Origin: UBA93 sp964477205
GTDB lineage: Archaea; Micrarchaeota; Micrarchaeia; Norongarragalinales; Norongarragalinaceae
Assembly (NCBI GenBank): GCA_964477205.1
Contig: CAYZDE010000015.1
Location: forward strand, 1-18,538
DNA length: 18,538 nt
Direction: 5' to 3'
The notes below the pieces were generated by a model. That model ran no database searches and was not told where the DNA came from. It saw nothing but the letters and a program-made list of their open reading frames with translations. The translations under genes and the position numbers were made by a program. Below, piece after piece: positions 6,795-13,910 of this stretch. The stretch's first letter is position 1. Each line of letters opens with the position of its first letter.

Positions 6795-7481
6795 ATGAGA
6801 GTCGCTTTCATTGGTGGGGGAGGCGTGGGAAAGAGCACGCTCACTTACTCTTTCTCCAAGCATTTACAGAAGAAAGGCTTGAATTGCAATTGCGTTAATC
6901 TCGACCCCGGCTGCAAGCACATCAAATACGAAGCAGCATTCGACTTACGCGATTATTACTCCCTAGACTCCATAATGACAGAGTTCGGCCTCGGGCCCAA
7001 CGGAGCATTAAAAAAAGCTTACGAACTCACACTCGCGAACAAGGAATTGCGCTCGAAACTGCACTCCGTGAAAGGCGACTTCAATTTATTGGACACCGCG
7101 GGCTCTCTCGAAGTTTTCTTATTCGGCGGTGCAAAGCTCCTAGAGGAATTCGCCGACGCCGTGTGCTTCGTGGTAGAGCAAGACGACGTGCTCGGGGAGC
7201 GCGAAGCAATTGTGTTAAAAGCGATGAACGCGCTCCAACGCCTTGATTACTCCCTGCCCACGGTTACAGTAGTGAATAAAACGGATTTGAACGCGAAGAC
7301 ACGCGGAGCGCAAATGCTGCTCGGCGGGTACAAAGCCGCTGACGAGCACTTAACAGCGTTGTTGAAAGAGCTCGGCTCGCGCGAGAGCCTAGTTAGCGTT
7401 AGTGCCATGGACCGCCGCGGCTTTGACGAATTATTCGACAGCTTAAACGAATTGAATTGTGCTTGTGGTGATTCCAGTTGA
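6795..7481 (+). CDS. GPN-loop GTPase (PAB0955/GPN1 type)
   Basis: A 228-residue P-loop GTPase of the GPN-loop family (archaeal PAB0955, eukaryotic GPN1-3). The order of motifs is complete. The Walker A is GGGGVGKST (7-15) and NLDPGC (35-40) stands where the family has DLDPA. The name-giving Gly-Pro-Asn insert is GLGPNGA (G67-P68-N69). DTAG is at 100-103, NKTD (161-164) gives guanine specificity, and SVSAMDRRGFDEL (201-213) is the G5 region. Eukaryotic members help assemble RNA polymerase II, but the archaeal role is not settled. I choose ATG 6795 over TTG 6792, because MRVAFIGGGG is the natural N-terminus. Its 3' end contains the ribosome-binding site and start of the next gene, so the three genes to 8119 are probably one operon. 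Confidence 0.92.
   Translation: MRVAFIGGGGVGKSTLTYSFSKHLQKKGLNCNCVNLDPGCKHIKYEAAFDLRDYYSLDSIMTEFGLGPNGALKKAYELTLANKELRSKLHSVKGDFNLLDTAGSLEVFLFGGAKLLEEFADAVCFVVEQDDVLGEREAIVLKAMNALQRLDYSLPTVTVVNKTDLNAKTRGAQMLLGGYKAADEHLTALLKELGSRESLVSVSAMDRRGFDELFDSLNELNCACGDSS
7467..7472 (+). promoter_or_regulatory. Ribosome-binding site supporting a TTG start
   Basis: GGTGAT is an exact match to the anti-16S sequence. It lies inside the GTPase 3' end, 5 nt before the TTG at 7478, which overlaps the GTPase stop as TTGA. It supports TTG as a true start. Confidence 0.7.
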
Positions 7482-7783
7482 ATTGGGTTTGGCTAGCCAG
7501 CGTCATGGTAAACTGCGCGATAATCGTGCTCGCCCCGTTAATAATCGCTTACGCGCTAACAATATTCCTAACAAAAGGCCACAAAAACGGGTTCATGCCC
7601 CTGAGCATAATAGTGATGGCCGTGCTACTCGGTTTTACTTCAGTAGCGCACATTGCTTCGAACGCCGAAGGCTGGGAATGGCTGACCCTCGCACGCGATT
7701 TCGGGTTGCTAGCGGTAATGGGCACCCTAGCATTTGCTTTAAATGAGTACGTGAAGTGTAAAGTGTGGGCTAAGGAGGAATAA
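7478..7783 (+). CDS. Small three-helix membrane protein A
   Basis: A 101-residue protein that is nearly all hydrophobic, with three predicted membrane segments (about 5-29, 38-60, 70-91). Charged residues sit at the first loop (TKGHKNG) and the C-terminus (KCKVWAKEE). It starts with TTG overlapping the GTPase stop, backed by a strong GGTGAT site, so its translation is coupled to the GTPase. It resembles the next gene product in length, helix number and motifs. I do not recognise a named family and assign no function. Confidence 0.8.
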   Translation: MNWVWLASVMVNCAIIVLAPLIIAYALTIFLTKGHKNGFMPLSIIVMAVLLGFTSVAHIASNAEGWEWLTLARDFGLLAVMGTLAFALNEYVKCKVWAKEE

Positions 7784-7789
7784 GTTAAA

Positions 7790-8119
7790 ATGGAAATAGC
7801 TTTGGTTACGAGCTTGTTGCAAATGGCGACGGTCGCCTTGGCACCAATCGTGCTAATGTACACGCTGCTAGTGTACAAAGGGGACTACCACTCGCGTTCA
7901 CTGCCCTTCCTCTTGCTCCTCGGCTTGTTACTCGGCTTATCAGCCCTCTTCGGAGTTTGGGGCAACGGCAATACGGTTTACACCGTACTCAGGGAAGCCT
8001 GCAATTTCAGTGCCATACTCATCGTATTATTCGCTTTAAGGCAGTACATACACCTTGAAATCGACTTGTTAAACAAAGGAAAATTAATACCACGCAAACG
8101 TCAACGCACGCGCTCGTAA
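7790..8119 (+). CDS. Small three-helix membrane protein B
   Basis: A 109-residue membrane protein with three hydrophobic segments (about 5-28, 37-57, 72-91) and a basic tail ending PRKRQRTRS. AAGGAGG at 7772-7778 precedes the ATG by 11 nt. Aligned with protein A it shares LAP in helix 1, a Y-x-L near the end of that helix, an LP before helix 2, LLG within it, LAR/LRE before helix 3, and FAL-x-x-Y at its end. The two are therefore likely tandem duplicates. The last 19 bp overlap the convergent glycosyltransferase gene. The function is unknown. Confidence 0.8.
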   Translation: MEIALVTSLLQMATVALAPIVLMYTLLVYKGDYHSRSLPFLLLLGLLLGLSALFGVWGNGNTVYTVLREACNFSAILIVLFALRQYIHLEIDLLNKGKLIPRKRQRTRS

Positions 8120-8820
8120 TGCGATTCAGCGCGCCCCAGAAAATGCGCTTCAAACCAATTGCGCGCGTGGAATGAAAAAAACTTCCAATAGCCCCACTTA
8201 CGGATGCGCCTAGCGCTAACTCGCGCCTTTGCTTTCGGAGTGAACACAACGCGGCCTAGCTTCTGCATCTTCTTCTGCAAGTCAACGTCTTCAGCAGTCA
8301 CCAGCTTCACGTTAAAGCCGCCGCTCTCCTTGAAGGCACCCGCACGGCAAGCCATGCAACTCCCGGCGCCGCTCGGGCACCCGATTAAGTTCGAGAACCA
8401 CAAGTAAAACGGCACCAAGGTAGCGCACAAGAAGTCCTCTAAGTGGCTCCCGTCAAACAAAGCGAATGAGCCGAGCGTGCCCGTGACCCGCCCGTCCTTG
8501 AAGGGAGCGAGCAACTCGCGAAGCCAATTAGGCGGGAGCACGGCATCGGCATCAGAGAAAGCTATTAACTCACCTTTGGCAGCCATCGCCCCCTTCTGCC
8601 TTCCCGCTGCAATAGTGCGCGTGTGCTCCATGACGACTCGCGTGCCCATGGAACGGGCTATCCTGCGCGTCGCGTCCTTGCTTCCGCCGTCCGCGATTAT
8701 CACTTCAAACTCGAAAGGGCAGTCCTGGGCATTCAATGACTCGATGCACTCGCGGAGAACCTTCTCCTCGTTTAAAGCAGGTATTACTATGCTCGCCTTC
8801 GGGTTCTTTTTTTCGGCCAT
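8101..8820 (-). CDS. Family 2 glycosyltransferase
   Basis: A 239-residue GT-A fold glycosyltransferase that would transfer a sugar from a nucleotide donor, probably to a lipid or cell-surface glycan. IVIPALNEEKVLRECIESL (11-29) is the family opening. DGGSKDAT (44-51) is the nucleotide-binding loop and SDADA (89-93) the metal-binding DxD. TAEDVDLQKKM (175-185) carries the ED catalytic-base motif, followed by a basic RRIRKWGYWKF region. A hydrophobic patch near 129-148 may sit at the membrane. There is no clear transmembrane anchor. Its start overlaps the DUF373 stop by one base (TAATG), so the two are co-transcribed. Donor and acceptor cannot be read from sequence. Confidence 0.9.
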   Translation of the reverse strand: MAEKKNPKASIVIPALNEEKVLRECIESLNAQDCPFEFEVIIADGGSKDATRRIARSMGTRVVMEHTRTIAAGRQKGAMAAKGELIAFSDADAVLPPNWLRELLAPFKDGRVTGTLGSFALFDGSHLEDFLCATLVPFYLWFSNLIGCPSGAGSCMACRAGAFKESGGFNVKLVTAEDVDLQKKMQKLGRVVFTPKAKARVSARRIRKWGYWKFFSFHARNWFEAHFLGRAESHYERVR

Positions 8821-10040
8821 TAATACTTCACGATGATTGAGTCGCCGACATTCGAGATGTGGTCGAATTCCAAGTCGATTTTTTGCTTTCCAACGGTCTT
8901 AATCTCAAAGGCCTGCGCGCGCTTGTCGACCCCGGACACGGTCCCGATGAACGAGCCGAGTTCGGTGTAAACGTCCTTGCCGACAATGCGCATTCGCGAG
9001 ATGATATTCCTGCGGAACTCCATGGACAAGTAGCCGACTAGGTACATGGCGAGCACGCCGAGGATTAGCGAGTAAAAGAAAGTAGAGAAGGGCACGGAGC
9101 CGAGAACCCACTCTGCCGCGTTATTGAGTATGAGCCAGAACAATAGGACGCTGCTCCCGTAAATAATGTAATTCGGCAAGAGGTAACTCTTCTTCTCGTT
9201 CATCGCGCGCAATGCACGGCCGACCACGATTAACAACAAGGCAACCGGAAGCAAGAGCAGCAAGTCTTTTAGGAACCACGCGGCTAGCTTGCTCAAGTTC
9301 GACTCGCCCATGTACTGCAGGGAGAGGACGCGCGAAACGGCCAGCCAAAACGCGACGAAGAACAACGGGGCGGAAGCAAAATAAAAAGTGAAGTCAACGC
9401 TGTCAAAACGCAGCCTTCGGTTAGCCGTGAACTTGGCGATTGCGTCCTCCCAACCCAAACCCTTAACCATGAAGTAAGCGCCGAGGAGGCCGACGAACCA
9501 CCGCAACCCCAAGTCGGCGAACAAGAAATATAATAACAACGCGATTCCAGGCACGCCGAAGATGATGCGCGCGAACTGCGGCTCCTTCAGCTTATCCAGG
9601 ACAATAAAGTAAGTTTTCTCGAGGTCCTTTTCCTGCTTCACGTAAACCGTTTTCACGCTGTCGATTCGAATGCGCGACTGGATGAGAGGGAGTACGCGCT
9701 CGTCGCTCGCCCCGTCACTCACGAAAACGCATCCTTCCGCAGGAAACTTCTTGAGTACGCTCTCGAGCTGCTTCGCGACTTCCACGTCCGCACGGTAGCC
9801 GAGCTTCGAGCTCCCGACTATGGTAGCGACTTCAACTTCGTTAGCCTTGCCGAGCTGGTCCGCAGTGCGAACCGCTTCGAACACGGTGTTAGAATCCGCG
9901 TCCTCCGGGTCCGCCAAAGCCAGCTTGGTCGCAGCAGCAACATTCGCTTTGCGCCCGATTACCGGGCCGCGAACGCGTGCCTTCCTGCCCAAGTCGTTGT
10001 CAATGTCAACGCACAATACAAGCAATCGCTTCTTAGCCAT
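8820..10040 (-). CDS. DUF373 family membrane protein with PRC-barrel-like C-terminus
   Basis: A 406-residue archaeal protein of the DUF373 family. The soluble N-terminal part (1-150) has the family's LLVLCVDIDNDLGRKARVRG opening, NTVFEAVRTADQL (51-63), and the CVFVSDGASDERVLP stretch (104-118). About seven hydrophobic segments follow from about 157 to 337. The last ~55 residues (VGKDVYTELGSFIGTVSG ... HISNVGDSIIVKY) look like a PRC-barrel domain, a small beta fold often found at protein ends in archaea. The role of DUF373 is not established. The gene is first in a two-gene operon with the glycosyltransferase and has a TATA-like element 32 nt upstream. Confidence 0.88.
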   Translation of the reverse strand: MAKKRLLVLCVDIDNDLGRKARVRGPVIGRKANVAAATKLALADPEDADSNTVFEAVRTADQLGKANEVEVATIVGSSKLGYRADVEVAKQLESVLKKFPAEGCVFVSDGASDERVLPLIQSRIRIDSVKTVYVKQEKDLEKTYFIVLDKLKEPQFARIIFGVPGIALLLYFLFADLGLRWFVGLLGAYFMVKGLGWEDAIAKFTANRRLRFDSVDFTFYFASAPLFFVAFWLAVSRVLSLQYMGESNLSKLAAWFLKDLLLLLPVALLLIVVGRALRAMNEKKSYLLPNYIIYGSSVLLFWLILNNAAEWVLGSVPFSTFFYSLILGVLAMYLVGYLSMEFRRNIISRMRIVGKDVYTELGSFIGTVSGVDKRAQAFEIKTVGKQKIDLEFDHISNVGDSIIVKY

Positions 10041-10068
10041 AAGGTTAGAAGAAATTAAGTTGAATGGG

Positions 10069-10076
10069 TTAAAAAA
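10069..10076 (-). promoter_or_regulatory. TATA-like box for the DUF373 operon
   Basis: On the minus strand this reads TTTTTTAA, centred about 32 nt upstream of the ATG at 10040. It predicts a leader of only a few bases. It shares the 81-bp divergent intergenic region with the SPFH promoter. Confidence 0.5.
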
Positions 10077-10091
10077 CGCTCCCCAAAACGC

Positions 10092-10098
10092 ATAAAAG
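10092..10098 (+). promoter_or_regulatory. TATA-like box for the SPFH gene
   Basis: ATAAAAG is centred 27 nt before the ATG at 10122. That places the transcription start at or next to the start codon (leaderless), consistent with the lack of a ribosome-binding site. Confidence 0.55.
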
Positions 10099-10121
10099 CC
10101 GCCCTCTTCCTTTAATGCTTC

Positions 10122-11156
10122 ATGGAAAGGCAGGCAGTCGTATTCATCGCCATCTTGGCCGCGGCGCTCACCCTTATTTACGGGGGCTTATTTATACTCG
10201 AATTATCCCCGGTAATACTATTCGTCTTACTGCTGGCTTTCGTAGGGTTCTTCTCGTTCTCCCCGCGAATAATGGAGTTCAAAGAGTACGAGCGCGGCGT
10301 CTTATTCTTATTCGGCAGGTTCAAGCGAGTCGTCGGGCCCGGCTGGGTAATCATCATACCGCACGTGCACTCCGTGGAAAAAGTGGACTTGCGCACTCAA
10401 GTAATGGACATCAAGCCGCAGAACACGATTACTAAAGAGCAAATCCGATTGAAAATCGACGTGGTCGTTTACTGGCGCGTGGTCGACCCGTTCAAGGCCA
10501 TAGTCGAAGTAAAAAACTACGAGAAAGCACTCATGCAATTATTGTACTCGGAAATCAGGAACATCGTCGGCAACATGAGCGTCGAGGAAGTAATCGCCAA
10601 CACGGATGAAATCGAAAACCAATTATACGCAATAGTAAAGACCGTTGAAGACCAATGGGGAATCTCAACCAAGGACGTGGAAGTGCAGAGCATCGAACTG
10701 CCCCCCAGGCTCGCTGAAGCAATGCAACGCAGGCGCGCCGCCCTCGATTACAAGATAAAGCTGGAGACCGAAGCCGAAGCGCGAAAGATGAGCATTCAAA
10801 TCGTGAACGAGGCCGCCAGCAAGATGAGCGACCGCACCCTAGCGTACTTTTACCTCGACGCATTAAAGCGCATTGCAGACGGAAAGGCGAACAAGATAAT
10901 CTTCCCGCTCGAATTAAGCCGCTTGGCTAACATACTAGCGGACAAGTCAAAGGGCGGCGAAGACTACGCGAGCATAGCTAAAGGATTAATCAGCACTTAC
11001 CAAAAACAGCAAAAAGAAGCCTTGGATGCGCGACCCGAGGAAGCCGAAGCCGGGAATAAGGAGCCGAAGCCGTTTAAAGCCTTAAAGAAGAAAAAGAAGA
11101 AGCGCGCGAGCCCTAAAGCCAAGCCAAAGGCTTCCGGTAAATCCAAAGGGAAATAA
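10122..11156 (+). CDS. Stomatin-like SPFH/band 7 membrane protein
   Basis: A 344-residue slipin-type protein. The N-terminus holds one long or two short hydrophobic segments (about 6-28 and 30-47). The SPFH domain follows at about 51-200 (EYERGVLFLFGRFKRVVGPG, VDLRTQVMDIKPQNTITKEQ, VYWRVVDP, then ELPPRLAEAMQRRRAA). After it comes a helical segment and then an unusual lysine-rich tail (residues 317-344, including KALKKKKKKRASPKAKPKAS). Family members form membrane-bound oligomeric rings and organise membrane regions. They are commonly paired with an NfeD protein, but no NfeD gene lies next to this one. The TATA-like box upstream fits the ATG at 10122. Confidence 0.92.
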   Translation: MERQAVVFIAILAAALTLIYGGLFILELSPVILFVLLLAFVGFFSFSPRIMEFKEYERGVLFLFGRFKRVVGPGWVIIIPHVHSVEKVDLRTQVMDIKPQNTITKEQIRLKIDVVVYWRVVDPFKAIVEVKNYEKALMQLLYSEIRNIVGNMSVEEVIANTDEIENQLYAIVKTVEDQWGISTKDVEVQSIELPPRLAEAMQRRRAALDYKIKLETEAEARKMSIQIVNEAASKMSDRTLAYFYLDALKRIADGKANKIIFPLELSRLANILADKSKGGEDYASIAKGLISTYQKQQKEALDARPEEAEAGNKEPKPFKALKKKKKKRASPKAKPKASGKSKGK

Positions 11157-11194
11157 AGCCGCCAGCGCTTAACCGTAACTCTAATGAGTGAAAT

Positions 11195-11207
11195 AGGTGG
11201 GGGAATG
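11195..11207 (+). promoter_or_regulatory. Ribosome-binding site and out-of-frame ATG before mcm
   Basis: AGGTG at 11195-11199 is followed 5 nt later by ATG 11205-11207, an ideal start arrangement. The ATG frame, however, ends after three codons at TAG 11214-11216. One extra base between 11208 and 11216 would join it to the MCM frame. An earlier ATG at 11184 is in the same short frame and gives a ten-codon reading with the same stop. Confidence 0.6.
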
Positions 11208-11212
11208 TTAGA

Positions 11213-13249
11213 ATAGCCAGTGAAACCGACGCGTTCGAGGAATTCCTAGACAAAGCGTACAAAACGGAGTTAGACGAATTAACCGGTAATTACCCAAAGC
11301 AGCGCAGCCTCGAAATCGACTGGGAGAAACTATCCACTTTCAACCCACAACTCGCCGACGCCTTATTGAAGCATCCCGACACGCTAGGCAAAGCCGCAGA
11401 GGAAGCGATAACCCGACTCGTCTTAATGCCCGACGGCAAGACCGCGAAAGCGCACGCGCGCTTTAACAACCTCCCGAGAACCTCGAGCGTCGACGTAGAG
11501 TACCTCGGAGCAGAGCACTTGGACAAGCTAATCATCGTGGAAGGCGTGGTGTCATGGATAACCGACATCAAGCCGTTAATGAAAGTCGCTTTGTGGGAAT
11601 GCATTCACTGCGAAGCAACATTCAAAACCATAAACGAAAAAGGTAAAGTAAAAAAGCCGGGAATGTGCAAGTGCGGCCGCCGCGACTTCCGCCTCGTAGA
11701 GCAATCAAGCGAATTCATTAACATCCAGCGCGCGCAAATGCAGGAGTCCATTGAAAAGCTCCGCGGCAACAAGCCGTCCAGCCAAATCGAGTTGTGGATG
11801 GAAGACGACTTGACTAACAAGATTTTCCCGGGCCAGAAAATAATCATCACGGGCATGCTGCGCTTGCGCCCAAGCACGGACAAGCGAAAGGACACGGGAA
11901 TATACCAAAAATTCCTCGACGTGCGGCACTTGCAAAAAGTCGAGCTCGAATTCGAGGAACTCAAGATTACCAAGGAGGAAGAAGAGGAAATCCTACGAAT
12001 GAGCAAGGACCCGAAACTCTTCGAAAAGATAACCCAGAGTATCGCCCCGAGCATTTACGGGTACAAGGAAATGAAGCAAGCCATCGCCCTCCAGTTATTC
12101 GGGGGCACGCCAGGCAAAGTGCTCCCTGACGGAGAGAAAATACGCGCGGAATCACACACACTATTAATTGGAGACCCCGGAACTGCAAAATCGAGTTTGC
12201 TCGAGTACGTGAGCCACCTCGCACCGAAGAGCGTCTTCGTCTCGGGCGGAGCCGCGAGCGGCGTTGGCCTTACCGCGAGCGCCGAAAAGGACAAGGACGG
12301 CGAAGGGTGGATACTCAAGGCAGGGGCAATGGTACTCGCAAACGGGGGAATCGCCATAATCGACGAGTTCGACAAAATGCGGGACGAAGACCGCGGCTCG
12401 ATTCACGAGGCAATGGAACAACAAACCATCAGCGTCGCCAAGGCAGGTATAGTCACCCAATTCTCCGCGCGCACCTCGGTGCTAGCCGCGGCGAACCCGA
12501 AGATGGGGCGCTTCGACCCGAACATACCGCCCTCGCAGCAATTCAACATCACCCCCGCGCTGTTAAGCAGGTTCGACCTCATATTCACCATCCGCGACGT
12601 GCTCGACGAGGGCAGGGACCGAAAAATGGCTTCACACATACTCGCCGGCCACAAGTTCGCCTCGCAAAAAGAAAAGCCGCCGGAAGATCACCCCATACTC
12701 CCTGAGTACGACGCGGACTTGCTCCGCAAATACATTGCTTACACTCGCCGCACTTGCCGGCCCGTGCTAACGGACGAGGCAATGGAAAAAATCAAGGATT
12801 ACTACGTGGACCTCCGCAAAATCGGGGCGAAGCAAAACACTTACCCGATTACCGCCAGGCAAATCGAAGGCATCATCCGCCTCGCCGAAGCCAGCGCGAA
12901 AATGCGCTTGAGCGACCGAGTGGAAATACTCGACGCTGAACGCGCGATTAATTTGGAACAATTCGTGCTCGAACTAGTGTACGTAGACAAGACAACGGGC
13001 AAACTCGACTCGGACGTAATAAACATTGGAAAGCCTAAGAGCCGCCTCGACCGGCTGCAATCACTAGTCCGCATACTCAACGAACTAGAAGACAAGACCG
13101 ACCTGGTAAGCATCGAAGACGCGATAACAGCGGCTACGGACTACGGAATCGACCAAATGGAAGCACGCCGCCTAATCGCAGAACTCGAACGCCAAGGCGA
13201 CATCTACAAGCCGAAACCCGGCTTCATCAAGAGCGCGCACAAACACTAG
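11213..13249 (+). CDS. mcm: MCM replicative DNA helicase (start unresolved)
   Basis: This is the archaeal minichromosome maintenance ATPase, which unwinds DNA ahead of the fork. Numbering from the first standard in-frame start (TTG 11366), zinc ligands are C79, C82, C101 and C103. Walker A is GDPGTAKSS (269-277), Walker B IIDEFDKM (331-338), sensor 1 AANP (375-378) and the arginine finger SRFD (401-404). A winged-helix tail spans about 558-620. Typical MCM N-terminal sequence (FEEFLDKAYKTELDEL, SLEIDWEKLSTFNPQLADAL) lies upstream of that TTG in the same open frame. This frame has no ATG, GTG or TTG back to the stop at 11189-11191. I extend to an ATA at 11213 only to include the conserved part. 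An ATG at 11205 with AGGTGGGGG before it is one base out of frame. The stop overlaps thiE within CTAG. Confidence 0.93.
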   Translation: MASETDAFEEFLDKAYKTELDELTGNYPKQRSLEIDWEKLSTFNPQLADALLKHPDTLGKAAEEAITRLVLMPDGKTAKAHARFNNLPRTSSVDVEYLGAEHLDKLIIVEGVVSWITDIKPLMKVALWECIHCEATFKTINEKGKVKKPGMCKCGRRDFRLVEQSSEFINIQRAQMQESIEKLRGNKPSSQIELWMEDDLTNKIFPGQKIIITGMLRLRPSTDKRKDTGIYQKFLDVRHLQKVELEFEELKITKEEEEEILRMSKDPKLFEKITQSIAPSIYGYKEMKQAIALQLFGGTPGKVLPDGEKIRAESHTLLIGDPGTAKSSLLEYVSHLAPKSVFVSGGAASGVGLTASAEKDKDGEGWILKAGAMVLANGGIAIIDEFDKMRDEDRGSIHEAMEQQTISVAKAGIVTQFSARTSVLAAANPKMGRFDPNIPPSQQFNITPALLSRFDLIFTIRDVLDEGRDRKMASHILAGHKFASQKEKPPEDHPILPEYDADLLRKYIAYTRRTCRPVLTDEAMEKIKDYYVDLRKIGAKQNTYPITARQIEGIIRLAEASAKMRLSDRVEILDAERAINLEQFVLELVYVDKTTGKLDSDVINIGKPKSRLDRLQSLVRILNELEDKTDLVSIEDAITAATDYGIDQMEARRLIAELERQGDIYKPKPGFIKSAHKH

Positions 13250-13872
13250 GAACGCTCTTTAAACTCTCGAATCGCGGCGCGCGGGTTCTCCTTGAAAACA
13301 CTAATCGCAGCAACGCCGTCACACAAATCCCTAATACTAGCTGCGTTCTCAGGCGTAACGCCGCCGATGGCAATCACCGGAATTTCAAGCCCCCTCTCCT
13401 TCAAGAACGAGCGCGTTCGCTTCAAGAGCCCGACTCCGCCGTCATGCGCGTCACGCTTACTCTTCGTCGCGAACACCGAACCGACTCCCAAGTAATCCGG
13501 AAGCAAACCGTGCTCCTTCAACTCGCGCGCGAGCTTATCCAAATGCTCGGGCTTGCCTATGGACAACCCGACGATTTTATTCGGCAACTCCTTCTTCAAC
13601 CGCCACCACGGCGTGTCACCCTGCCCAACGTGAATCCCATCCACTAAGCCAACGAAGCGCGGCAAGTCGTTCACGATTATCGGGCAGTCGAGAGTTCGCT
13701 TGGCGTGCTCGATTGCCTCGCGCATCTTGGCCTCGCTCAAAGAAGGCGACCCGTCCGGCTTCTTAAAACGGAGTTGCACGAAGTCCGCGTCGCCGCACTC
13801 GGAGAGAAAGCCCTTCAACTCCGCAAAAGGCATGGCGGGCGTGACAACGTGAACTTGTAACTCTTCTTGCAT
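13246..13872 (-). CDS. thiE: Thiamine-phosphate synthase (ThiE)
   Basis: A 208-residue TIM-barrel enzyme that joins hydroxymethylpyrimidine diphosphate and thiazole phosphate to make thiamine phosphate. Motifs in order are VQLRFKK (32-38), IVND (66-69), GIHVGQGD (79-86), GLSIG (102-106), YLGVGSVFATKSK (127-139), IPVIAIGGV (164-172) and GVAAISVF (186-193). All are the standard ThiE phosphate- and substrate-binding loops. Length is normal. It is transcribed away from thiL, the next enzyme in the pathway, and converges on mcm with both stop codons overlapping in CTAG at 13246-13249. Confidence 0.92.
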   Translation of the reverse strand: MQEELQVHVVTPAMPFAELKGFLSECGDADFVQLRFKKPDGSPSLSEAKMREAIEHAKRTLDCPIIVNDLPRFVGLVDGIHVGQGDTPWWRLKKELPNKIVGLSIGKPEHLDKLARELKEHGLLPDYLGVGSVFATKSKRDAHDGGVGLLKRTRSFLKERGLEIPVIAIGGVTPENAASIRDLCDGVAAISVFKENPRAAIREFKERS

Positions 13873-13877
13873 AAGCC

Positions 13878-13884
13878 ATTTTAA
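13878..13884 (+). promoter_or_regulatory. TATA-like box for thiL
   Basis: ATTTTAA is centred 30 nt upstream of the thiL ATG at 13911. It lies in the 38-bp region shared with the thiE promoter. Confidence 0.5.
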
Positions 13885-13895
13885 CAGCGCGAAAG

Positions 13896-13903
13896 TTCTT
13901 AAA
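13896..13903 (-). promoter_or_regulatory. TATA-like box for thiE
   Basis: On the minus strand TTTAAGAA lies about 28 nt upstream of the thiE ATG at 13872. The two TATA-like elements are interleaved in opposite directions, so each transcript would start close to its start codon. Confidence 0.5.
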
Positions 13904-13910
13904 GATAAAC

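Noticed and set aside
7459..7746. Second plus-strand frame overlapping membrane protein A
   Set aside because: The product is basic and unstructured. The overlapping frame has hydrophobic helices, a ribosome-binding site and a paralogue.
11184..11216. Ten-codon leader peptide before mcm
   Set aside because: It is better explained as the lost in-frame start of MCM separated by a one-base shift. Nothing in its sequence suggests a regulatory peptide.
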